From positions 1 through 26,659 of the forward strand of contig USRT01000028.1 of assembly GCA_900557195.1 (NCBI GenBank): a DNA stretch of 26,659 bases, read 5' to 3'. Each line of letters begins with the position of its first letter. Positions within the stretch are counted from its first letter, which is position 1. The notes under the pieces are model-generated. The model was not told the DNA's origin. It did not search any database and was given only the letters and a program-made list of their open reading frames with translations. Source of the stretch: an uncultured Clostridium sp. (GTDB taxonomy: Bacteria; Bacillota; Clostridia; TANB77; CAG-508). The position numbers were made by a program, and so were the translations under genes. This document shows positions 15,804 to 23,273 of the stretch, in pieces.

Positions 15804-15832
15804 ATTATACAATATTTTACATAAAAAGACAA
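15804..15832 (-). promoter_or_regulatory. Promoter of guaB-guaA
   Basis: On the minus strand TTGTCT (15827-15832), 17-nt spacer, TATAAT (15804-15809). Confidence 0.75.
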
Positions 15833-15881
15833 TAGTTGTATTTAAATTTATCAAATAAACGTGATTATACTCCTATATATT

Positions 15882-16355
15882 TTAATCAGAAACAAAAATG
15901 TATAATGCATTCATTCTTGTTTTAATTACTTTAACATTATCTTTTGGCATTATTACATAGTGCTCTTTTGTACTATGTATATTTGCATTTATTATACTTT
16001 TGTGTATATCATCAAAATAAACATTATATTTATAGCCACTATATTTCCCATTAGAATAACTTGTTTTTTTTGAAACCCTTCCATACCTAATTCCATAGGG
16101 TTCACCTACAAAATATATAATATATGAGCAAAAAAAACTTACTAAATATAAGATTGTTGCTAATAAAATATATATGTATGAATAAGATAGTTTGATAGCT
16201 TCTAAAACGAACATTATATATATTGGCAAAAATGTTAAGAAAAATATAATACGAATAATTAAACTTCTTCTTCCACATTTTTTATATTGTGCTAAATCTT
16301 CATCTGTTAATTTAAAATAATCTATTTCTAATTTCTTTTTCATAACTTTCTCCAT
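15882..16355 (-). CDS. Small membrane protein, two transmembrane segments, unknown
   Basis: A 157-residue protein I do not recognise. A cytoplasmic N-terminus (1-28) is followed by two hydrophobic segments (about 30-52 and 57-83) and a soluble C-terminal domain (about 90-157) with many Tyr and Lys, possibly a small beta domain facing the cytoplasm. Two starts are possible: the ATG at 16355 or the in-frame ATG at 16343, which has GGAG 6 nt upstream and may be the better one. The upstream gap 16356-16549 holds a hairpin (16411-16421 with 16439-16449) and otherwise nothing I can name. Confidence 0.75.
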   Translation of the reverse strand: MEKVMKKKLEIDYFKLTDEDLAQYKKCGRRSLIIRIIFFLTFLPIYIMFVLEAIKLSYSYIYILLATILYLVSFFCSYIIYFVGEPYGIRYGRVSKKTSYSNGKYSGYKYNVYFDDIHKSIINANIHSTKEHYVIMPKDNVKVIKTRMNALYIFVSD

Positions 16356-16549
16356 ATTTTTTTACCTTTGCTGGGCATCCACTTACTAATTATCGAAAAA
16401 ATTGTAACATAAATGACAGATAATTTTCACAACAAATCATCTGCCATTTATATTATAACTTGTTATTATTTTGTATTTTTAATATGATAATTATTTGTAA
16501 TAGTTATAACTATACTTATAATTTTCCATATATTGCTCATAATTTATAA

Positions 16550-17008
16550 CTATTTACTATATTTTTCTATAAATTTGGCAAAGTTTTCATTATGATATGG
16601 TATTAATTCTTCGTTTAAATTTGCTAATAAATTGTGAGTTTTTTTGTCATTAGTTTTTATTGTTATACTTTTTACTTTGCTATTAAATATATTATAATTT
16701 TTCACTTTAATTTCTTTGATATTTTCATTTGGTATAAAAAAATATGAATTATCTGTTATTTTTAATTTCGATATATTTACTTTAAATAAAATATCTGAAA
16801 TTTTTTCAGGATTAAGATAAAATATGCCTAATCCTCTTTCTGTTGCATTAATTAAAAGTCCAGAATATGGATATTCCATTCCTCCTACCATTCCACTTTT
16901 TGCTCTGACATTATCTTTTAGAGTTATAAAGTAGCAGTTTTCATTTCCTACACAATCTACATTTCTAAATAATTCTTTTACTTTTTCTAAAGTATTGAAT
17001 TCTTCCAT
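16550..17008 (-). CDS. Hypothetical protein, possibly PH-like fold
   Basis: A 152-residue soluble protein without recognised family. After a helical N-terminus (1-25) it alternates short hydrophobic strands and ends in a long polar helix, which would fit a pleckstrin-homology-like domain of the kind common in Firmicute hypotheticals; this is a shape argument only. It lies 41 nt after the lipoprotein gene on the same strand, so the two are probably cotranscribed from the promoter at 17745. The start has GAGAG upstream. Confidence 0.7.
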   Translation of the reverse strand: MEEFNTLEKVKELFRNVDCVGNENCYFITLKDNVRAKSGMVGGMEYPYSGLLINATERGLGIFYLNPEKISDILFKVNISKLKITDNSYFFIPNENIKEIKVKNYNIFNSKVKSITIKTNDKKTHNLLANLNEELIPYHNENFAKFIEKYSK

Positions 17009-17049
17009 TTTTCTCTCACTTTCAAATTACTTTATTATATTTTATTTAA

Positions 17050-17712
17050 TTATTTATTAAAAACTAAATTTTGCCATCTTATTTTAGATACTTTTCCATC
17101 TTTATCAATTGTAAATTCATATGATCTATATATTTCTTTAGATTTATAAGTATATGTTTTATAACCCAATGTTTCAGATTCATATACTTTATCAGTTTCT
17201 CCAAACACTTTTTTAACATCATCATATGATGAACCTAATTTTATTCCGCCAACTATTTCTATATCTAATGCTAATACTTCATCTGATATTTTATCATATT
17301 GATAGTCTCCTACTTCTACTCCACCAATAACAGCATCTGCTACAGTTATCTCAGAATCTGTTGAATTATATGGAGTTAAATTACATACAATTTTTTTATT
17401 AGAATCATATATACGTCCAGCACCAATCATATAAGTATTTTTAGCAACTTTTTCGCTTAATACTCTTGAATCTTGTTCAAGCCCAACTTTTGATACATCA
17501 GAAATTTTATCTCCAACATTAAATTTTTGTCCTTTTATTTTTACATAATAATTGTCATTATTATCTATTACATTTACATCTTCAGTTGCAACTGAGTTTC
17601 CTTCATCATTCTTTTGATTTGAATTATCTTTGTTATTTCCACATCCTGTCAATGAAAATAATGTTACTCCCAATATAGCTATAAGCCATATAATTAAAAT
17701 TTTCTTTTTCAT
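17050..17712 (-). CDS. Lipoprotein with SmpA/OmlA-like (BLIP-fold) C-terminus
   Basis: A 220-residue secreted lipoprotein. The signal peptide (1-20) ends in the lipobox LTGC, with lipidated Cys at about position 24, followed by an Asn/Asp-rich spacer. The C-terminal part (about 155-217) has the pattern GIKLGSSYDDVKKVFGETD, then an aromatic strand and DKDGKVSKIRW, typical of the small alpha-beta fold shared by SmpA/OmlA and beta-lactamase inhibitory proteins. The function is unknown. The gene contains CGGAAT (17243-17248) with C in the third codon position, read normally as GGC GGA AT. Confidence 0.82.
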   Translation of the reverse strand: MKKKILIIWLIAILGVTLFSLTGCGNNKDNSNQKNDEGNSVATEDVNVIDNNDNYYVKIKGQKFNVGDKISDVSKVGLEQDSRVLSEKVAKNTYMIGAGRIYDSNKKIVCNLTPYNSTDSEITVADAVIGGVEVGDYQYDKISDEVLALDIEIVGGIKLGSSYDDVKKVFGETDKVYESETLGYKTYTYKSKEIYRSYEFTIDKDGKVSKIRWQNLVFNK

Positions 17713-17744
17713 TTTAATTCCCCTTTCTTTTTATTATGTTTTGT

Positions 17745-17773
17745 ATTATAGCATAAATTTATTTTATTTGTAA
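17745..17773 (-). promoter_or_regulatory. Promoter of the lipoprotein gene (extended -10)
   Basis: On the minus strand TGC-TATAAT (TATAAT at 17745-17750) with a weak -35 TTACAA (17768-17773) at 17-nt spacing. Confidence 0.6.
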
Positions 17774-18128
17774 ATACGATACTATTATTGATTTATGACA
17801 ATCTTATATCTTCATTTTAATAGTACCTTTGAAATTTCTAATATTTTTATTAAAATACTGTTTTAGACTTTCATTTTATACATTATCTAGTATTTATATA
17901 TTTCTTACTTTATATACATTTTTGTATATACTTTAACATTTTTAATAATTGATGATAGTTTTTAATGTTTACTAACTGAATATACTTTCTTTAAATCATA
18001 TATATAGAGATAAAACTTAAATATCAAAAATCTTAAAACCATAATATATAAATATTGTATTTCTAATTTCTAATATACAAATTTATACATTTATTAAAAT
18101 TTTTAAATACAGATATAATTATTAACTT
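17774..18128. other. AT-rich intergenic region without recognised features
   Basis: About 355 bp between the lipoprotein promoter and the AlkD-like gene. I found no open frame with a ribosome site, no convincing hairpin terminator and no promoter pair. It is probably the 3' untranslated region of the AlkD-like gene plus spacer. Confidence 0.5.
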
Positions 18129-18806
18129 CTATCTTTTCATTTTTCTTAAAAATTCCTTTTCTTCCTTACTTATCCTATAAGATTCAATCATTTTTTGAAT
18201 TGCTTTATTATATGTAAAATCATCTAATTTATTATTCTCCAAATACTTTATTGTTTTTTCCTTATATTTTACATATGCTACTTGCAAAGTCCATGCAATA
18301 GCCATTTTCACATAATAATCTTCTTTTTTTACCTTATCAAAAATCCTGAAAACGTCATCTATATATTCATCTGTTAAATAGTAGTCTAAAATAATTATAA
18401 TTGCAAATCTTAATTCAAATTCTTCATTCGAGTTAAGATACATCTTAATAAATTCCCACATTTCCTTTTTATTTTTTTGTATAAACTTAAATGTAGAACA
18501 TGAGCAATCACATACTGCCCAATTATCAATTTTAGGAACAAATATAGTTAATAATTTAAACCTTTCTTCCAGATCCATTTTAGCATATCCTATTACAAAC
18601 CCCTCTAGCATCGTTTCTTCATAATATTCATTTTTATTTTCATCTAAAAATTTTCTCCAATCTTCTTTTGAAATTTCTTTTGCTAGTTTTCTTAAGTCTG
18701 GAATTCTCACTCCTATTATATTATCATTATTTGGACATAATCCACTATGAAACTCTTTATATTTTTTATCTTGTAATTCAAATAATACTTTTCTTATTTC
18801 TTTCAA
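18129..18806 (-). CDS. DNA alkylation repair protein, AlkD-like HEAT-repeat family
   Basis: A 225-residue all-helical protein of the AlkD/AlkC superfamily, DNA glycosylases that excise positively charged alkyl bases. The family landmarks are GVRIPDLRKLAKEI near the start, VPKIDNWAVCDCSC in the middle and YVKMAIAWTLQVAYVKY toward the end, all present. I place the start at a TTG (18804-18806), because AAGGTGA lies 7 nt upstream and the usual family N-terminus begins exactly there; a TTG nine codons earlier overlaps AGGAG and is less likely. It is monocistronic behind the inverted repeat at 18835-18905. Confidence 0.88.
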   Translation of the reverse strand: MKEIRKVLFELQDKKYKEFHSGLCPNNDNIIGVRIPDLRKLAKEISKEDWRKFLDENKNEYYEETMLEGFVIGYAKMDLEERFKLLTIFVPKIDNWAVCDCSCSTFKFIQKNKKEMWEFIKMYLNSNEEFELRFAIIIILDYYLTDEYIDDVFRIFDKVKKEDYYVKMAIAWTLQVAYVKYKEKTIKYLENNKLDDFTYNKAIQKMIESYRISKEEKEFLRKMKR

Positions 18807-18834
18807 TTTGGATTCACCTTTCTCCTGCCCCAAG

Positions 18835-18905
18835 AGGAACAGAGCATTTGAGTTAATAAATTTAATTAGAAATTTTAAAAAATTAGGCCCAAATGCTCCG
18901 TCCCT
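18835..18905. repeat. 16-bp imperfect inverted repeat, GC-richer than surroundings
   Basis: Arms 18835-18850 and 18890-18905 pair over 16 bp, two positions being G-U in the minus-strand RNA. They contain GGGACGGAGC/GCTCTGTTCC-like sequence, which recalls short dispersed palindromes in clostridial genomes. It sits between the P-type ATPase stop and the AlkD-like start and could act as terminator of the ATPase transcript. Confidence 0.5.
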
Positions 18906-18940
18906 CCTGTGTCTCTCTTTTGGTCACCTCTTCGCCAAGA

Positions 18941-21325
18941 TTAAACTTTTATCTTAAATAGCTTTTTTAAAATCCAACTTAATCCCATGAAGATTCCCAA
19001 AGCAATCATACTTAAAACTAATATTAATGGTATTACATCATTTGTAATCGTTATTGAAAACCAATCCTTAAATACTGTTATTCCTATCCCAAATATAACA
19101 ATCATTAAGATAAACAATGCAGTTCTTATTCCTTGTGATGCATACGTTTTTCCATCTTGATTATTTTTTACTTTAAATATATCAAGTGGTTTGCATAAAT
19201 TTGATAAAAGCATTAATCCAGTAAGTCCTGTTAATATAACACAAATACTAGAATACACCTCTTTCTGCATGTCTAATTTATAACTTACTATTGCAGTTAT
19301 AATAATATTAATCACGACCGTTAAAGCTGTTCCGAATCGCCTTTGAAATCACATTTTTTAAAAAGTTTCCCTTTATTCTTTCTTTATTTGGCTCTAAAGC
19401 TAAAACAAATGATGGTATTCCTATTGTAACCATGCTTATTAATGTTAGTTGAATTGGCATAAAAGGATATGGCATATTAGCTACTAAGAAAATTAATGCT
19501 AAAATACTTGCATATATTGTTTTTACTAAAAATAGACTAGCTGATCTTTCTATATTATTAATTGTTCGTCTTCCTTCTAGTACAATTTTAGGCATAGATG
19601 CAAAATTAGAATCTAGAAGTACTAGCTGAGAAACACTTCTTACTGCATCACTTCCGGCTTGCTACTGCTATACTACAATCCGCTTCTTTTAATGCTAAAA
19701 CATCATTTACTCCATCACCTGTCATTGCAACTGTATGTCCATCTTCCTTTAAAGCCATTACTAATTCTTTTTTCTGAACTGGAGTTACTCTTCCAAAAAT
19801 AGTATATGTTTTTACTGCTTCTTCTAATTGCTCTTTAGTATTAATCTCTTGCATATCAATATACTTTTCACTATTTTCTACACCCGCTCTTTTTGCTATT
19901 TTAGATACAGTTATAGGATTATCTCCAGATATAATTTTTATATCTACACCTTGATTTTTAAAATACTTTAAAGTTTCATTTGCTTCTTTTCTAATTATAT
20001 CAGATATTAATATTAATCCTAAAAGTTCAATATTATTTGGAAGTTCTTTTTCATTAAAGTTTTCTTTTGAATGTACAATAACCATTACTCTATAGTCATT
20101 TGAATATTGTTCTATTCTATCTTTATAATTTTTATAATTTTCTTTTAATACAAATTCTGGTGCACCTATTATAAAACTTCCTTTGTCTTTAAAACATATC
20201 CCTGACCATTTCTTTTGTGATGAAAATGGTATTTTTGTAATAGCCTCCCATTTCTCTCTTCCATTATATTTATTTCTTATTGCTTCTATTGTAGAATTAT
20301 TATCTTCTGATGCTATAGAAATTTGCTCTAAAATCTCTTCTAAATTATGTTTAGCTTCAGAAATTTCAATAATATCATTTACTTCCATTTTTCCTTCTGT
20401 TATTGTACCTGTTTTATCTAAGCATAAGGTATCTACCCTTGCTAGTGTTTCTATACAATAAAGTTCTTGTACTAAAACTTTTCTTTTAGATAACCTAATT
20501 ACACTAACTGCCAAAACTGTACTTGTTAATAATATTAGTCCCTCTGGAATCATACCTATAATTGCTGCAACTGTATTAACAACTGCATTTTTTAAACAAT
20601 TCCCTTCTAAATCAAACTGATTTAAAAATAGTAATATTCCGAACAGGAACAATAGCTATAGATATAAATTTAATAATTTTATTCAATGAATTCATAATTT
20701 CTGAATTTATTTTTTTAACATATTTTGCACCACTCGAGATTTTTGATGTATAATTTTCATCTCCTATATGTATAACTTCTGCCTTACATCTTCCACTAAC
20801 AATAAAACTTCCAGATAATAAAGTATCTCCTTGTTTCTTGTATATTATATCAGATTCACCAGTAATAAATGATTCATTAACTTCTACTTCTCCTTCTAAT
20901 ATTACAGAATCTGTTACAATTTGATTTCCTGCTTCTAATACTAGTAAATCATCTAGAACAATTTCATTAATTCCTATCTTATTTATTTTACCATCTCTTA
21001 TACAATTAACTTTAGCTTGCGCAAGTACCGATAATTTATCTACTGCTCTTTTTGAATTAACTTCTTGAATAATACTAATTGCTGTATTACAAAAGATTAT
21101 TATAAGAAATAATAGATTTTTATATGAACCAACTAAAAATACTGCTATACCCAATAATATATTAATTAGATTAAATAGTGTAAATACATTATCTCTTACA
21201 ATTATCTTTATACTTTTAGTAGGAATTGATGTATCATAATTTACTTGTCCATTATTTATTCTTTCTTCTACTTCTTTATTTGTTAAACCTATATTTATCT
21301 TTTCTTTTTTTGTTACTTTTTCCAT
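18941..21325 (-). CDS. CtpE-like cation P-type ATPase requiring three +1 frameshifts
   Basis: A P-type cation pump, closest by motif to the CtpE-like (calcium) group. Read with one base skipped at each of 20641, 19656 and 19334 it gives a continuous 793-residue protein. Motifs: TM1-TM2 at about 47-86, actuator TGES (155-158), PEGL in TM4 (260-263), phosphorylated Asp303 in DKTGT, GDGVND (536-541), then ASGSDA and about six C-terminal helices. Zero-frame translation stops shortly after each site. All three sites are CGGAA, and skipping C restores GGA, giving Gly229, Gly557 and Gly664. There is no other stop, gap or lost motif, so the gene is not visibly decaying. The start has AGAGGA upstream. 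It could still be a young pseudogene, but the repeated identical lesion argues against it. Confidence 0.85.
19332..19334 (-). other. +1 frameshift site 3 of the P-type ATPase (CGG)
   Basis: Zero frame reads ATT CGG AAC and reaches a stop 6 codons later. Skipping the C (19334) reads ATT GGA ACA GCT TTA ACG, giving IGTALTVVI, which joins the last transmembrane helices in frame. Confidence 0.8.
19654..19656 (-). other. +1 frameshift site 2 of the P-type ATPase (CGG)
   Basis: Zero frame reads AGC CGG AAG TGA and ends. Skipping one C (19656) reads AGC GGA AGT GAT GCA, giving the family motif ASGSDA directly after the hinge region. Confidence 0.85.
20639..20641 (-). other. +1 frameshift site 1 of the P-type ATPase (CGG)
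   Basis: Zero frame reads GTT CGG AAT and soon stops. Skipping the C (20641) reads GTT GGA ATA, giving IVPVGILLFLNQF, which continues TM3. Confidence 0.8.
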
Positions 21326-21404
21326 TTATATTTTCCTCTTTTTTAGAAATTTTTTCTTGCACATTCTGGATATAAAATATGTAAGCCAGATGTACATGAC
21401 TCAT

Positions 21405-21433
21405 ATTTTACCACTAATACTTTTATTTATCAA
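21405..21433 (-). promoter_or_regulatory. Promoter of the P-type ATPase gene
   Basis: On the minus strand TTGATA (21428-21433), 17-nt spacer, TAAAAT (21405-21410), giving a leader of about 75 nt. No metal riboswitch is apparent in it. The remainder of the gap up to 21550 is AT-rich with nothing recognised. Confidence 0.7.
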
Positions 21434-21550
21434 ATTTGCTATAGATGCGGTATATTGAAAATTACCTAATCAATATGCTTTACTTTAAATCTTTATAAAA
21501 TGTTACTATTTAGAACTTATTTAAAAGCACTTACTAGCATAGCTAATACA

Positions 21551-21596
21551 AAAATAAGCAGATATTCTGCCCACACCTCGAATAACTGCTTATTTT
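21551..21596 (-). terminator. Terminator of the two-gene unit 21602-22256
   Basis: An 11-bp stem (21551-21561 with 21586-21596); its minus-strand arm ends in a T-rich run. It starts directly after the stop codon of the 83-aa gene. Confidence 0.75.
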
Positions 21597-21601
21597 ATAT
21601 A

Positions 21602-21853
21602 TTATAATTCAAAAATATTTGCTTTTAATACCATTTTTGATATCTTTATTTTATCTTTTAATGGCACTTCCCAGCAACTACCTATAATAGACCTTCCTTT
21701 TATATATTCTCTTTTAGGTTCTCCAAGAACTTTATTAAGTTCTCTTTGTAATTCTACTTTATTTGTATAAATAGATAATATTTTTTCTCCATATAACACA
21801 TTAACTGTTGTTTCTGTTTCTGATACATTTGCTTTTTTATATATTTTTTTCAT
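21602..21853 (-). CDS. Small hypothetical protein, 83 aa
   Basis: An 83-residue soluble protein with no recognised family. It alternates strands and helices (SETETTVNVLYGEKILSIYT, then a helix ELQRELNKVLG and a final strand pair), consistent with a small alpha-beta domain. The start at 21853 follows AAAGGATG; an in-frame TTG twelve codons earlier has no site. It is 43 nt downstream of the 119-aa gene on the same strand, so they form one unit ending at the terminator 21551-21596. Confidence 0.7.
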   Translation of the reverse strand: MKKIYKKANVSETETTVNVLYGEKILSIYTNKVELQRELNKVLGEPKREYIKGRSIIGSCWEVPLKDKIKISKMVLKANIFEL

Positions 21854-21896
21854 TTTTACATCCTTTACATTTATTATATGAATAATCAAATATTAC

Positions 21897-22256
21897 TTAC
21901 TCTACTACTGTATTATTTTCTTCTGCTATATTTTCTGATAATTCTTCTACTAATTCTTCATCTTGTTTTGATTCTTCTATATCTTCTGTTTGTATATTTG
22001 TAGCATTTCCAAAAGAAAACACCTTTTTAGATGCTTTTGCTTTTTCTTGGAATTTCTTATAAAATTCTTCTTTAGCATCATTTAAACTCTCTTGCATCGC
22101 ATTAAACATTTCTTCTACATCATTTTCTGTAAAATCGTAACTATTACTTCTTGCCATTGGTTCTAGAATTTGAATATCATGTAATACATTATTTACTCTT
22201 TTACCTGCATATTCCATAAATTTTGCTCTTTTTTCTTCGTTTACTTCCCTTATCAT
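21897..22256 (-). CDS. Hypothetical helical acidic protein, 119 aa
   Basis: A 119-residue soluble protein, helical from about 3 to 75 (begins MIREVNEEKRAKFMEYAGKR) with an acidic, Glu/Thr/Asn-rich tail from about 90 on. I recognise no family. It has an excellent AAGGAGAGG ribosome site and is the first gene of a two-gene unit with the 83-aa protein. Nothing in the sequence points to a function. Confidence 0.75.
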   Translation of the reverse strand: MIREVNEEKRAKFMEYAGKRVNNVLHDIQILEPMARSNSYDFTENDVEEMFNAMQESLNDAKEEFYKKFQEKAKASKKVFSFGNATNIQTEDIEESKQDEELVEELSENIAEENNTVVE

Positions 22257-22417
22257 TTTAACTTCCTCTCCTTATTCTTATTGTATTTAACTTTTAGTTC
22301 TTTAATAAAATATCACAATTTTTTATTAATTTCAAATATTTTTAATATATTTTGTAGACTTTATTATTATTAAATTTCAGAAAGTTATATACAAAATTTG
22401 ATATTTATCTGTACATT

Positions 22418-22447
22418 TTGACATATTGATGATATAATCGATATACT
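22418..22447 (+). promoter_or_regulatory. Promoter of the 51-aa Cys-rich gene
   Basis: A perfect TTGACA (22418-22423), 18-nt spacer, TATACT (22442-22447), about 50 nt before the start codon. Confidence 0.75.
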
Positions 22448-22502
22448 TTAACTAGCCAAATCAGCTTGTTTTAGTATATATCTTTATTTAGGAGTGAAAA
22501 TT

Positions 22503-22658
22503 ATGAACACAGCAAGTACTAGCAACCCTGAATTAAGACAACCTGACTTTCAGGTTGCCCCAAAGAATGTTGAATGCTCTATACCCTGCAGAGACTGTCC
22601 TGACTTAGGGAAATGTGCCGAAGCATGTCCTCTTGCCAAGGCCAGTACAGTAGCATGA
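22503..22658 (+). CDS. Solitary small cysteine-rich protein, 51 aa (cassette C)
   Basis: An isolated plus-strand gene with consensus promoter, AGGAG site (22490-22494) and its own terminator. The product begins MNTASTSNPELRQPDFQV and then has five cysteines at 25, 29, 32, 38 and 42, in the order C-x3-C-x2-C-x5-C-x3-CP. The closing CP and the spacing recall iron-sulfur or zinc sites but do not match the ferredoxin or SCIFF patterns. It is far richer in GC than its neighbours. It has no signal peptide. Possible roles are metal binding or a peptide precursor, but no modifying enzyme is encoded nearby. Function unknown. Confidence 0.75.
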   Translation: MNTASTSNPELRQPDFQVAPKNVECSIPCRDCPDLGKCAEACPLAKASTVA

Positions 22659-22670
22659 AACACACAAGTC

Positions 22671-22698
22671 AGCCACCCTCTGTTGGGTGGCTTTTTGA
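22671..22698 (+). terminator. Terminator of the 51-aa Cys-rich gene
   Basis: An 8-bp GC-rich stem (22671-22678 with 22685-22692) followed by CTTTTTGATTTT, 12 nt after the stop codon. Confidence 0.9.
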
Positions 22699-22865
22699 TT
22701 TTGTTCAATTAGTACTATTAATAAAATACTTGCAAATTTACATTGATTATCTAGTACTGTTAATAACTGCAAAAAAAGAGACTATCTTTAATTGAGGTTC
22801 CCAAGAACTGTTCACTTCATAATTAAATACCCTCTTTAATCTATACAAAATATTTGTGTGAAAAC

Positions 22866-23213
22866 TTATTTGCTAAGTTTATATAAAGCATATTGATTTA
22901 ATGATACACCTTCTTGCTCTGCTTCTACTGATAATCTATAATGTAATGACTTCGGTATTCTTACTATAAATTTACCACTAAAATTATCATAACCTACTGG
23001 TAATGGAACATCGAAACCAGCTTCTAATTTAGCTTCGATCCAACCTTCCATTGCATCTTTTAAATTTTCATATGCCTCTTCAAATGTATCTCCTGTACTT
23101 TGACATCCATCTAGTTCTAATACTCTTGCATAAAAATATTCTCCACTTTCATCTTTTATGGGTTGCACAATATAATTATATGGCAACTTCATATAATCTT
23201 TTACTTTTTTCAT
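22866..23213 (-). CDS. hicB: HicB-family antitoxin
   Basis: A 115-residue HicB: an N-terminal partially degraded RNase-H-like domain (YFYARVLELDGCQSTGDT, then a helix with EAYENLKDAMEGWIEA) and a C-terminal ribbon-helix-helix DNA-binding domain (GKFIVRIPKSLHYRLSVEA, then GVSLNQYAL). It neutralises HicA and represses the operon. The ATG at 23213 is chosen for its AAGGAGGTG site; an in-frame GTG three codons earlier lies inside that site. It follows hicA by 60 nt. The gene is intact and has no CGG codon. Confidence 0.92.
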   Translation of the reverse strand: MKKVKDYMKLPYNYIVQPIKDESGEYFYARVLELDGCQSTGDTFEEAYENLKDAMEGWIEAKLEAGFDVPLPVGYDNFSGKFIVRIPKSLHYRLSVEAEQEGVSLNQYALYKLSK

Positions 23214-23273
23214 AAAAGGCACCTCCTTAAATCCTTTTACTTTATAAAATAAGTATACTCAAAGAATAGACTT

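Noticed and set aside
15716..15832. Purine riboswitch upstream of guaB
   Set aside because: I see none of the conserved purine-aptamer loop sequences, only a simple hairpin.
18941..21325. P-type ATPase as an ordinary pseudogene split into four open frames
   Set aside because: All breaks are single extra bases in the same CGGAA motif, all family motifs are intact, and the frame otherwise runs for 793 codons without a stop. I kept it as a coding gene and note that a recent pseudogene cannot be fully excluded.
21326..21433. yybP-ykoY (manganese) riboswitch upstream of the P-type ATPase
   Set aside because: The short leader lacks the conserved internal-loop sequences; only a weak stem is present.
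22503..22658. SCIFF-type peptide precursor
   Set aside because: The cysteine number and spacing do not match, and no radical SAM maturase is encoded nearby.
22710..22766. Direct repeat of about 14 bp (22710-22724 and 22752-22766)
   Set aside because: Only two imperfect AT-rich copies between convergent genes; no regular array and no sign of CRISPR or attachment-site function.
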